From Anaeroglomus sp964630775 (GTDB lineage: Bacteria; Planctomycetota; Phycisphaerae; Sedimentisphaerales; Anaerohalosphaeraceae), in the NCBI GenBank assembly GCA_964630775.1, contig CAZVYY010000018.1:13929-77928 (forward strand): a stretch of DNA of 64,000 nt, written 5' to 3'. Positions 33,789 through 42,411 of the stretch are shown here, piece after piece. Under the pieces are notes generated by a model. It was not told where the DNA came from, did no database searches, and saw nothing but the letters and a program-made list of their open reading frames with translations. Position 1 is the first letter of the stretch; the number at the start of each line of letters is the position of its first letter. Position numbers and translations under genes: made by a program.

Positions 33789-35825
33789 ATGATGCTCAAA
33801 AAATACTGGATTATCTTAGTTTTATCATTATGCGGGCTGAGTAATGCGTTTGCCGGATATGCCGATCAGGTCGCCTCCGACAAACCCGTTGCCTGGTGGC
33901 GTCTGGATGAGGGCCGATATAAAGACAACCTTCCCGCAACCGACAAAATGGCTCACGTAACCGGTGCCGTATTTGCCAGGGATGCGATGATCGCCGCCGC
34001 CGGGATCGACGGCGGATGCGGATGGTTCAACGGCAATCAGGCCGGCATCGATCTGGGCAATGACCTGGGGCCTTTGCTGGACGGCAGTTCCGCCATCACC
34101 GTCGAGGCCTGGATTCGCAATAGCTGCCTGTCCGGTATTCAGCGTATTTTCGCCACCCGCATCCATGAAGGCAGGGCCGGCATTGACGTCGGGCTTTACA
34201 GCTCCGGCGACACCCCGAGCACACTAAATGTTGGCGCCAGAAGCACTGTCGAGGATTCCTATCTGACTGTCAGCACGGATTTTTCAACCGTCAATCAATG
34301 GGTGCACATGGCCTGCATCGTCAATTATGCCCAGGACACCATTAGCATTTACCTGAATGGAACACAGGCCCTCAGTCGGTCTGTCAATTTCAGCCGTCCC
34401 TCGTATCAATACGGTGATAAACCCACTCAGCACGACCAGATTGGCCGTACGCCGGACAACGAAAAGCATTTCCGCGGCTGGATCGATGAACTGGCCGTCT
34501 ATAACAAAGCTCTGACTCCATCACAAATTCAGTCCCATGCTGCCGCCCAGAAACCCGCTGAGCCGGAACCGCTGTGGATCAGCCAGATTGGCTACAGCGA
34601 CCCGGCAACCAAAAAGATGATCGGGTCCCCCTGCATTTATAAATACAGTAATGGCATCATCCTGGCATCCTATGGATATCGCGGCAATACCTATATTAAA
34701 ATATCCTATGACAACGGACAGACCTGGCAATCACGAAGTCAGATAGATAAATTCGCCATGGCCAGCCTGTTTGAGCATCAGGGAGAGATCTATCTGTTCG
34801 GCCTCTCGCAAAATCCGGGCCACATCTGCATCGCAAAATCCTCGGACTACGGCCTGCACTGGACGGATGCTTCGGTTTTGTTTGAGGCCCAGCAGCCGGG
34901 AACGTATGGCTATCATACCGGCCCCGTACCCGTCATTCATGCAAACGGTCGAATTTACCGTGTATTCGAAAAACGCGTAACCGATGAACGCTGGCCGATT
35001 GCCTATGCGGCTGTCATGGTTTCGGCGGATGAAAAATCCAATCTTCTGAATCCCCAAAGCTGGACAATGACCAATGCTGTGCTTTTCGATCCATCCTGGG
35101 TCGATCCTGCCAGGAAGTGCACCTCGCCCGGCTGGCTGGAAGGAAATGCCGTTCAAAAACCGGACGGCTCGATTATCGCACTGATGCGGGTACACACCAA
35201 CCCCGTCGTGGATAAAGCGGCCATCCTGACACTCAGCTCCGACAATAGGACACTGAGCTATCATCCCGCCTCCGGCTTGATTGATATGCCCGGCGGCATG
35301 CACAAATTTGATATTCATCGTGACCCGGTCACCGGAAAATATCTGTCGCTGGTCAACAATAACACCGACCCGTCCAGAACCGCACAGCGTAATACCTTAT
35401 CGCTGATCGCTTCCGAGGACCTGATTCACTGGCAGCATGTCCGGACGATTATCCAGGACAATTCTCCGATGACCTGGCAAGAGTCGATGGTCAATACCGG
35501 ATTTCAGTATGTCGTCTGGCAATTTGACGGCAGGGATATCCTCTTCATCAGCAGAACCGCCTATGATGGCGCCATGAATTATCATGATTCCAACCGGATT
35601 ACTTTCCATCGCCTGCCCCATTATGTCGATATCCTCGCTCCCTGCGGCAGTTGGGGATTTCTGGATATGGATTTGAACCAGGATTGCCAGGTCGATATCG
35701 TCGATTTGTCCGAGATGATACAACAATGGATCGATGTTTATAAATTACCTGATTTTGCAATGCTTTCTGAACAATGGTTATTTTGCACGCACCCTTATGG
35801 ACAAGGATGTGTGTCTGTTATATAG
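33789..35825 (+). CDS. Secreted LamG plus sialidase-like propeller protein with dockerin-like end
   Basis: A 678-residue exported protein. The signal peptide MMLKKYWIILVLSLCGLSNAFA is followed by a LamG/concanavalin-like domain (about 25-240; VAWWRLDEG, ITVEAWIRN, WVHMACIVNYAQDTISIYLNG, GWIDELAVYNKAL). A six-bladed propeller of the sialidase/BNR type follows (about 255-610), with Asp-box-like SYDNGQTWQSRS and SSDYGLHWTDAS. A dockerin-like tail DLNQDCQVDIVDLSEMIQQWI ends it. It may be an exo-acting glycosidase; the catalytic Tyr/Glu pair of true sialidases could not be confirmed. AGGGTG precedes ATG 33789. Confidence 0.82.
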   Translation: MMLKKYWIILVLSLCGLSNAFAGYADQVASDKPVAWWRLDEGRYKDNLPATDKMAHVTGAVFARDAMIAAAGIDGGCGWFNGNQAGIDLGNDLGPLLDGSSAITVEAWIRNSCLSGIQRIFATRIHEGRAGIDVGLYSSGDTPSTLNVGARSTVEDSYLTVSTDFSTVNQWVHMACIVNYAQDTISIYLNGTQALSRSVNFSRPSYQYGDKPTQHDQIGRTPDNEKHFRGWIDELAVYNKALTPSQIQSHAAAQKPAEPEPLWISQIGYSDPATKKMIGSPCIYKYSNGIILASYGYRGNTYIKISYDNGQTWQSRSQIDKFAMASLFEHQGEIYLFGLSQNPGHICIAKSSDYGLHWTDASVLFEAQQPGTYGYHTGPVPVIHANGRIYRVFEKRVTDERWPIAYAAVMVSADEKSNLLNPQSWTMTNAVLFDPSWVDPARKCTSPGWLEGNAVQKPDGSIIALMRVHTNPVVDKAAILTLSSDNRTLSYHPASGLIDMPGGMHKFDIHRDPVTGKYLSLVNNNTDPSRTAQRNTLSLIASEDLIHWQHVRTIIQDNSPMTWQESMVNTGFQYVVWQFDGRDILFISRTAYDGAMNYHDSNRITFHRLPHYVDILAPCGSWGFLDMDLNQDCQVDIVDLSEMIQQWIDVYKLPDFAMLSEQWLFCTHPYGQGCVSVI

Positions 35826-35912
35826 GGGTATCCGTTGGTTTACATTGCGGACCGGACGAATTTGTTTTAGTATAATATGGCCTGAACAGCCACCTCTTTA
35901 TCAGGATAGAAA

Positions 35913-37955
35913 ATGCTTAAGACACGACGACTTTTTGGAATTGCCCGGACGGTCCATCGGCGGCCGGGATGCGGCAGTGCCCACGCCGTAAAACGGACAC
36001 ACCTTGTCCTGTTGGCATCGATCCTTCTGACCTGTTCGTGTCAATCCTTTGCCGACGGCCTGATCCGCATCCAGTACAATAATCCCGGCCTGGTTGCAGA
36101 CCTTGGTTCAGGATTGTGGGCCTGGCCGATTCCCATGGATTATGACGACGATGGAGATAACGATCTGCTGGTCGTGTGTCATGATAAACCCTCGCGGTGC
36201 ATTTACTTCTTTGAAAATCCCGACGGCCATACCAAAATGCCGGTATTCCTGCCTCCGGTCCGGGTCGGCAGCTCTTATGCGAATCTCCAGCCCTCGTATA
36301 TCGACGGCAAAGTCCGGCTGCTGAATACCAACAAAGAGCTGATCGATTACAAACAGAATCAATTCAGCAAAACCGTCACCATCTATCCCGACACCCTGCC
36401 GTATAAACCGGAACTGCTGCCGATACCCCGCACTGTCCGGGCAAACCAGTGGAAATACGTGGATTATGATGGCGACCAGCGTCTGGATTTAATCGTCGCC
36501 CTCGAAGATTTGACCGACTATGGATGGGACAATGCCTACAACAGCGAAGGCCGGTGGACCAAAGGCCCTCTGCACGGCTTTATCTATTACATCCGCAATA
36601 TCGGCACGAATCAGGCCCCTGCCTACGACACCCCAGTCCAGCTCAAGGCCGACAATAAAGTAATTGATTTGTATGGCAGACCCTCACCGAACTTCTGCGA
36701 TTTTGACAATGACGGCGATCTGGACCTGATTTGCGGCGAATTCCTGGATACGTTGACCTATTTCCAGAATGTCGGCACAGGGCAGAATCCCGTCTATGCC
36801 TCCGGCAGGAAACTCGAATACAACAATCAGCCCATCCGCATGAATCTGGAAATGATTATCCCTGTCGCATTCGATTGGGACAAGGATGGAGACATGGACC
36901 TGATTGTCGGCGATGAAGACGGTCGTGTCGCATGGATTGAAAACACCGGCACAATGAAAGACGCAATCCCGCAGTTTCTCTCTCCCGTCTATTTCCGGCA
37001 AAAGGCCCACGAAGTCAAAGTCAACGCCCTTGTGACGCCCTTTGGCGTCGATTGGGATGAGGATGGGGACGAAGACCTGATTTGCGGCAATACCGCCGGC
37101 AACATCGTCTTTGTGGAAAATCTCGACGGCGGCAATCCGCCCAAGTGGGCGGAACCTGCACTGCTGTGTGTGGACAAAGAACCCATCCGTATCATGGCCG
37201 GCGAAAACGGCTCAATACAAGGCCCCTGTGAGGCCAAATGGGGATACACCACTCCTATCGTCGCCGACTGGGACGGCGATGGTCTCCGGGATATCGTCAT
37301 CAATTCCATCTGGGGCAAAATCCAATGGTATAAAAATATCGGGACCCGCGGCAAGCCCAAACTCGCCCCGTTGCAGCCTGTCCGGATTCTCTGGCCCGAC
37401 AAGCCGCTCAAGCCCGCATGGAACTGGTGGAATCCGGGTGCCGATGAACTGGTGACCCAGTGGCGGACAACGCCCTGCGTCATCGACCTGAACAACGACG
37501 GCCTCAAGGACCTGGTGATGCTGGACCATGAAGGTTATCTGGCTTTCTTTGAACGCATCAAAAAAGAGGGGCAATTGTTTGTTCTGCCGGGTAAACGCAT
37601 CTTCAAACTCCGTGAAAAGGATAAAACAGACCTGTTCAGACCTAATCCCGGCCTGGCAGGCAAAAGCGGCAGACGACAGTTTTGCTTTGCCGACTGGGAC
37701 AGAGACGGCAAGCTGGACATCCTCATCGATAGTGTGAATGTCAACTTTCTCAAAAATGTCTCGTCGGCAGAAGATGCATGGGTATTCGAAGACCAGGGCG
37801 CGGTGGACCAGCGTATTCTGGCCGGTCACTCGACCAAACCCACTCTCGTAAACTGGGACAAAAACAATATCCCCGACCTGCTGGTGGGTGCCGAAGACGG
37901 CTTTCTCTATTATCTGAAAAATCCCCATGGAACGGGGTCAGATTCCGCTAAATAA
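35913..37955 (+). CDS. Secreted FG-GAP/VCBS-repeat propeller protein
   Basis: A 680-residue protein with an unusually long basic N-region before the hydrophobic segment HLVLLASILLTCSC. At least seven Ca2+-binding VCBS/FG-GAP repeats follow: MDYDDDGDNDLLVV, VDYDGDQRLDLIV, CDFDNDGDLDLICG, FDWDKDGDMDLIVG, VDWDEDGDEDLICG, ADWDGDGLRDIVI and ADWDRDGKLDILI. This is the integrin-like beta-propeller of many surface and carbohydrate-binding proteins. No catalytic motif stands out. It sits 12 bases ahead of the SSS symporter gene, so the two are co-transcribed; a substrate-capturing role for the transporter is inference. Confidence 0.87.
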   Translation: MLKTRRLFGIARTVHRRPGCGSAHAVKRTHLVLLASILLTCSCQSFADGLIRIQYNNPGLVADLGSGLWAWPIPMDYDDDGDNDLLVVCHDKPSRCIYFFENPDGHTKMPVFLPPVRVGSSYANLQPSYIDGKVRLLNTNKELIDYKQNQFSKTVTIYPDTLPYKPELLPIPRTVRANQWKYVDYDGDQRLDLIVALEDLTDYGWDNAYNSEGRWTKGPLHGFIYYIRNIGTNQAPAYDTPVQLKADNKVIDLYGRPSPNFCDFDNDGDLDLICGEFLDTLTYFQNVGTGQNPVYASGRKLEYNNQPIRMNLEMIIPVAFDWDKDGDMDLIVGDEDGRVAWIENTGTMKDAIPQFLSPVYFRQKAHEVKVNALVTPFGVDWDEDGDEDLICGNTAGNIVFVENLDGGNPPKWAEPALLCVDKEPIRIMAGENGSIQGPCEAKWGYTTPIVADWDGDGLRDIVINSIWGKIQWYKNIGTRGKPKLAPLQPVRILWPDKPLKPAWNWWNPGADELVTQWRTTPCVIDLNNDGLKDLVMLDHEGYLAFFERIKKEGQLFVLPGKRIFKLREKDKTDLFRPNPGLAGKSGRRQFCFADWDRDGKLDILIDSVNVNFLKNVSSAEDAWVFEDQGAVDQRILAGHSTKPTLVNWDKNNIPDLLVGAEDGFLYYLKNPHGTGSDSAK

Positions 37956-37967
37956 ACAGGACAATCT

Positions 37968-39539
37968 ATGCAGACACATTTTACTCCACTGGACTGGACT
38001 ATTCTGATTGGCTACTTCATCGGAACGATGATGATTGGTCTTTATTTCTATCGTAAAAGTCGGACCACCGAAGGCTTTACCGCAGCCGACAGATCGGTTC
38101 CCGGCTGGGCAACGGGGTTATCGATTCTTGCCACCTACCTGAGCAGCATCAGCTTTCTCGCCCTGCCGGGCAAGGCGTACGCCGCCAATTGGAATCCGTT
38201 TGTGTTCAGCCTGTCGCTGCCGATTACCACCTGGATCGCCGTAAAATACTTCATGCCCTATTATCGCCGCAGCGGCGATGTCTCGGCCTACTCCAGCCTC
38301 GAACATCGGTTCGGCCCCTGGGCAAGGGTTTATGCCAGCGTCTTTTTTCTGCTGACCCAGCTTGCCCGCATCGGTGCAGTAACGTACCTGATGGCCCTGC
38401 CGATGAATGTACTGTTCGGCTGGGATATCCGCATCATCATCATCGTGACATCAATCACCGTGATTGGGTATGCCTTTATCGGAGGGATTCTTGCCGTCAT
38501 CTGGACCGATGCCTTCCAGGCGATTGTGCTGACGGCAGGGGCTCTCATCTGTGCCATCATTCTTATGTTCGGTACCCAGGGCGGCCCCAGAGAACTGTTT
38601 CATATCGCCGCTGAGTATAACAAATTCAGCCTCGGCAGTTTTGGCGGCTCACTGACCGAATCGACATTCTGGGTCACGCTGATTTACGGTATTGTGATGA
38701 ACCTGCAGAACTTTGGCATCGACCAGAATTATGTCCAGCGCTATATCGTCGCCAAATCGGATCGGGATGCCCGAAAAAGCGTCTGGATGGGCGGATTGCT
38801 TTACATTCCCATTTCGATGCTGTTTTTCTTCATCGGCACGGGACTGTTCACCTATTACAAAACTCATCCGCAGGAATTAACCGAATTAAAAACGGCCGCA
38901 GCGGCACAGGCACTGCACAATGAAGGCATCACCAGTGATTCCCCCGACTACCCGCAGACGCTTGAGCTGCGCAGCCAGTCCCTGACTGACGCCAATATCG
39001 GCGACAAGGTCTTCCCGTATTTCATCGGATCCAAACTGCCTGCCGGCCTGACCGGACTTCTGATCGCCGCCGTATTCGCAGCGGCCATGAGCACCACCGC
39101 CTCCTGCCTGAACGCCTCGGCCACCCTGCTGCTGACGGACTTCTATAAACGCTATTTCCGTAAAAACGCCACAGACAGGGAATCCATGGTTTTCCTGTAT
39201 TCTTCCACCATTATCTGGGGCACCCTCGGCACGATTGTCGCCCTGCTGCTGATTCGCGTGACCAGCGCACTGGATGCCTGGTGGACCCTGTCGGGTATCT
39301 TCGGCGGCGGGATGCTGGGCCTGTTTTTGCTGGGTATCCTGTGTAAACGGGCCGGCAATGCCGCAGCGATATTGGGCGTTCTGGTGGGTATCGTGATTAT
39401 CGGTGCCCTGTCCATCTACCCGGAAAAGACCGGCAGGATTCACACCTTTTTGATTCCCGTATTCGGAACCGCAGTCATCCTGATTGGCGGAGTTATCGCG
39501 GCCGATTTCTTTCATGTAAAGACCAACAAAAACACATAA
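37968..39539 (+). CDS. Sodium:solute symporter (SSS family), sugar/sialic-acid-type candidate
   Basis: A 523-residue inner-membrane transporter of about 13 helices. SSS landmarks are GFTAADRSVPGWATGLSILATYLSSISFLALPGKAY, DVSAYSSLEHRFG, GGILAVIWTDAFQAIVL, NLQNFGIDQNYVQRYIVAKSD and the later AAVFAAAMSTTASCLNASATLL. The family imports solutes with Na+. The adjacent NanA/DapA-family lyase suggests N-acetylneuraminate or another 2-keto-3-deoxy sugar acid as substrate, which is inference from context. Confidence 0.9.
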   Translation: MQTHFTPLDWTILIGYFIGTMMIGLYFYRKSRTTEGFTAADRSVPGWATGLSILATYLSSISFLALPGKAYAANWNPFVFSLSLPITTWIAVKYFMPYYRRSGDVSAYSSLEHRFGPWARVYASVFFLLTQLARIGAVTYLMALPMNVLFGWDIRIIIIVTSITVIGYAFIGGILAVIWTDAFQAIVLTAGALICAIILMFGTQGGPRELFHIAAEYNKFSLGSFGGSLTESTFWVTLIYGIVMNLQNFGIDQNYVQRYIVAKSDRDARKSVWMGGLLYIPISMLFFFIGTGLFTYYKTHPQELTELKTAAAAQALHNEGITSDSPDYPQTLELRSQSLTDANIGDKVFPYFIGSKLPAGLTGLLIAAVFAAAMSTTASCLNASATLLLTDFYKRYFRKNATDRESMVFLYSSTIIWGTLGTIVALLLIRVTSALDAWWTLSGIFGGGMLGLFLLGILCKRAGNAAAILGVLVGIVIIGALSIYPEKTGRIHTFLIPVFGTAVILIGGVIAADFFHVKTNKNT

Positions 39540-39580
39540 ATGACCTGTTTTAATTGTAATTATTTCTTAAGGACTTTCTT

Positions 39581-40498
39581 ATGAACAACATGGTTTTACC
39601 CAAACCCCTACGAGGGATTATTCCTCCTATGATTACTCCGCTTCTGGACCAGGATAATCTCGATATACCAGGCCTTGAAAGGCTGGTCGAACACATCCTT
39701 GCCGGCGGCGTGCATGGGCTGTTTGTCCTCGGCACCACCGGCGAGGCTCCCTCGCTGAGCTATAAACTCCGCTATGAACTGATCGAACGCGTCAGCAAGC
39801 AGATCGCCGGACGGGTGCCGATCCTGGTCGGCATTACCGATACCTCGCACATCGAGTCAGTCCGGATCGCCGAGTTCTCGCAAAAACAGGGTGTCAGCGC
39901 TGTTGTTCTTGCCCCGCCCTATTATTTCCCCGCCGGCCAGCCGGAACTGTTCGAATACCTTGAAAACCTGGTCCCGATGCTGCCGCTGCCGCTGTTCCTC
40001 TATAACATGCCAAGCTGCACCAAGATGATCTTTGAACCGCAGACCGTGATGAAGGCTTCCCAACTTCCGGGCGTTGTCGGGCTCAAGGACAGCTCCGGCA
40101 GCATGGTCTATTTTAACACCCTGCTGTCGCTGCTGGAGGATCGCAAGGACTTCTCGCTGCTGGTTGGCCCGGAAGAACTGCTGGCCGAGACACTCCTGAT
40201 GGGCGGCTATGGCGGCATCTGCGGCGGGGCTAATATTTTCCCGAGGCTGTATGTCGATTTATATGATGCCGCGGTGGCCGGCGACCTTGCCAGGACACGT
40301 GACCTGCATAAAAAGGTCATGTGGATCAGCACCACCATTTACAGCACCGGCCGTTATAACTCCAGCTTCCTTAAGGGTGTTAAAAGCGCCCTGAACCTGA
40401 TGGGTATCTGCAGTGACTTTATCGAATCGCCTTTCCATTGTTTCCGGGAGCAGGAAAAGGTGAAAATCAGGACATACCTGCAACAGTTTTCGTATTAA
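39581..40498 (+). CDS. Dihydrodipicolinate synthase/N-acetylneuraminate lyase family aldolase
   Basis: A 305-residue class I aldolase of the DapA/NanA superfamily. The carboxylate-binding loop is FVLGTTGEAPSL (about 45-56), the catalytic Tyr is in LYNMPS, and the Schiff-base Lys is in VVGLKDSSGS. It cleaves or forms a 2-keto acid adduct with pyruvate. Being last in a locus of secreted sialidase-like and symporter genes, with no lysine-biosynthesis neighbours, it more likely degrades sialic acid or a keto-deoxy sugar acid than makes dihydrodipicolinate. AAGGA lies about 8 bases upstream. A strong terminator follows. Confidence 0.88.
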   Translation: MNNMVLPKPLRGIIPPMITPLLDQDNLDIPGLERLVEHILAGGVHGLFVLGTTGEAPSLSYKLRYELIERVSKQIAGRVPILVGITDTSHIESVRIAEFSQKQGVSAVVLAPPYYFPAGQPELFEYLENLVPMLPLPLFLYNMPSCTKMIFEPQTVMKASQLPGVVGLKDSSGSMVYFNTLLSLLEDRKDFSLLVGPEELLAETLLMGGYGGICGGANIFPRLYVDLYDAAVAGDLARTRDLHKKVMWISTTIYSTGRYNSSFLKGVKSALNLMGICSDFIESPFHCFREQEKVKIRTYLQQFSY

Positions 40499-40513
40499 TG
40501 GAGCTGCTTTTAG

Positions 40514-40560
40514 ACCCAATTTGCGTCTCTTTTTTTTGAGATGCAAATTGGGTTCGTTTT
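40514..40560 (+). terminator. Strong terminator closing the glycan locus
   Basis: ACCCAATTTGCGTCTC pairs with GAGATGCAAATTGGGT (16 bp with one G-T) around eight T, followed by TCGTTTT. The 220 bases after it, up to 40773, show no gene or clear signal. Confidence 0.9.
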
Positions 40561-40773
40561 GTAAAATCCAGGCATGTAAGGATACAACATGGTTTTTTAG
40601 TTTGGAATTCGTAGGTCGCAGAAGATTTCAGATTTGATATATCAGAATAAACTGGAACCACAGATTACATGGATTAGAGATAGGAATAAAATAAGAATAC
40701 AGGTGTACAGGAAAAAGGTCAGGCATGGGGGATTGCCCCTACTATGGCCCAGCCTGCGGCGATGTTGTGCCGG

Positions 40774-41382
40774 TTATTTGAGCTGGGTGTCGGTGACGTG
40801 TTTTTCTTTGTAGGGGAACTGTTTGTCGAAGGCTTCGAGTTCCTGATTGTCTATCTCGAAAACACGGTCTGCGTAAAATTTGCCCGTGATTCCCTGGAGG
40901 GCGCCGTCATATAATTCCAGCGCCATGAAGGCATCGAAATTGTCGCCGGTCGGGGTGGTAATGCCGTACTTCTGGGCGTTGACAAAGCCGAAACGGTGAT
41001 AGTATGCCGGGCTGCCGTAAATAATGACGGCCCTGAATCCGAGTGCTTTTGCTTTTTGGATGGAGGCGTTCATGAGCTGGGAGCCGATGCCTTTTTTCTG
41101 GCAGGAAGGCAGTACGCCAATCGGCCCCATGCACAAGACCTCGAATTCCTGATTTTGAGCATTGACTACTTTGGCCCTGGAGTAAATGATATTGCCGACG
41201 ACGGTATCGCCTTCGCAGGCCACGAGGCTCAGTTCCCCGACAAAGGCGGGCACATCTCTGATTTTGTGAACAATCAAATGCTCGCTGCATCCGGGGTGGT
41301 ATAAATCCCAGAACGCTTCTCGCGTCAAATGCTCGATGGGGCTGTAATCCCGGGCCTCTTCCACTCTGATTGAAATCATCAT
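40774..41382 (-). CDS. GNAT-family N-acetyltransferase (YhbS-like)
   Basis: A 202-residue acetyl-CoA-dependent acetyltransferase. Motif A is VLPSCQKKGIGSQLMNASIQKAKALG (acetyl-CoA pyrophosphate loop QKKGIG), and a later YYHRFGFVNAQKYGI is typical of YhbS-like members. Substrate unknown. The SD GAGGAC precedes ATGATG. It stands alone between two terminators. Confidence 0.9.
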   Translation of the reverse strand: MMISIRVEEARDYSPIEHLTREAFWDLYHPGCSEHLIVHKIRDVPAFVGELSLVACEGDTVVGNIIYSRAKVVNAQNQEFEVLCMGPIGVLPSCQKKGIGSQLMNASIQKAKALGFRAVIIYGSPAYYHRFGFVNAQKYGITTPTGDNFDAFMALELYDGALQGITGKFYADRVFEIDNQELEAFDKQFPYKEKHVTDTQLK

Positions 41383-41508
41383 TGATGTCCTCGTTTCTGT
41401 TCTTTATATGTTTCAGACATTCTCAACATATTATCCATTGTTTATCGGCATAATCAAGAATGATTCGTGAAAAAAATCTTACGAAGCCGGGCATGATACG
41501 AAATAATA

Positions 41509-41543
41509 AAAAAAGGTACTGCATCCGTTCGAATGCAGTACCG
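41509..41543 (-). terminator. Rho-independent terminator of the PEP-CTERM gene
   Basis: On the minus strand GGTACTGCAT pairs perfectly with ATGCAGTACC over a 7-8-base loop, followed by TTTTTTT. Confidence 0.92.
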
Positions 41544-41582
41544 TGCCATCTTATCGCGATAGGATGTCAAAAAGTAAAAAAC

Positions 41583-42221
41583 TTAAGCCTGGCGTTTCCG
41601 CAGCAGCAGCGCACCCAGACCCACCAAAACCATGGTCGCGGGTTCGGGGACGATCTGGACGTTATCGATTACCGGCCATTCTGCACCGCTGTCAAACATA
41701 AGGAAGAGCTCGGTTCCCGCGCTGACTCCGACGTTTAAGGTAGCTATATCGGTGAACATTACACCACCGCCCGGACTGGCAGGTGTGGTATACGATGCCG
41801 TGTCAAGCAGGGTGAGGCCAGCGGCACGGATATCGATATTGTCACCCCCGACAAACACGCCATTGCCGGCATAGAGGGAAACGACTACAGTATCAATTCT
41901 TCCTGCGCCGGTGTCATTGGGCTGACCCCAGTCGAACTTGACACTGATCGAAGCCTCACCGGCTGAAAGACCGATGCTCTGATAGAGATATCCGTATCCC
42001 ATGCCGCTTAAGACCACTTGATTGGTTCCGTTTGTTGTGATCCAGGAAGCATTGGTCTGCCATGCACCTTCCCAAAAGCCGCCGACGTTTCTGTCATACC
42101 AGCCGGTGACGTCGAGGATGTTTTCTCCACCGCCAATTTCAAAGTCGCCATTGGTGACCGACAATGCCTGTGACATGGATACCAGGCACATACACATTAG
42201 TGCCAACATTACTTTTTTCAT
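41583..42221 (-). CDS. PEP-CTERM surface protein
   Basis: A 212-residue exported protein: signal peptide MKKVMLALMCMCLVSMSQA, a ~165-residue beta-sandwich-like domain (LSVTNGDFEIGGGENILDVTGW, resembling DUF642/carbohydrate-binding jelly rolls), and the tail VPEPATMVLVGLGALLLRKRQA. The tail is the exosortase sorting signal. GTGGAGG is the SD. It is the last of a four-gene run headed by an ECF sigma factor, and its leader resembles that of the LamG gene before it. Confidence 0.88.
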   Translation of the reverse strand: MKKVMLALMCMCLVSMSQALSVTNGDFEIGGGENILDVTGWYDRNVGGFWEGAWQTNASWITTNGTNQVVLSGMGYGYLYQSIGLSAGEASISVKFDWGQPNDTGAGRIDTVVVSLYAGNGVFVGGDNIDIRAAGLTLLDTASYTTPASPGGGVMFTDIATLNVGVSAGTELFLMFDSGAEWPVIDNVQIVPEPATMVLVGLGALLLRKRQA

Positions 42222-42347
42222 CTTACAATCCTCCACAACATAAATGTTTGATTTTGCTGCATTTACAACGACGATAGACTCGACAGATTATGCTGACTTG
42301 ATTTTACCCTCCTTTCCGCAGCATTCTATCCCTGTCTGTTAAATACA

Positions 42348-42381
42348 GGTTTCCGGACACCCTGTCGGATGCCCGGAAACC
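42348..42381 (-). terminator. Hairpin after the LamG/Ig protein gene
   Basis: Minus-strand GGTTTCCGG pairs with CCGGAAACC (9 bp) across 16 bases, 31 bases beyond the stop; it lacks a good T run. Confidence 0.6.
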
Positions 42382-42411
42382 ATGATATCACAATATTACA
42401 AATAAACAACA

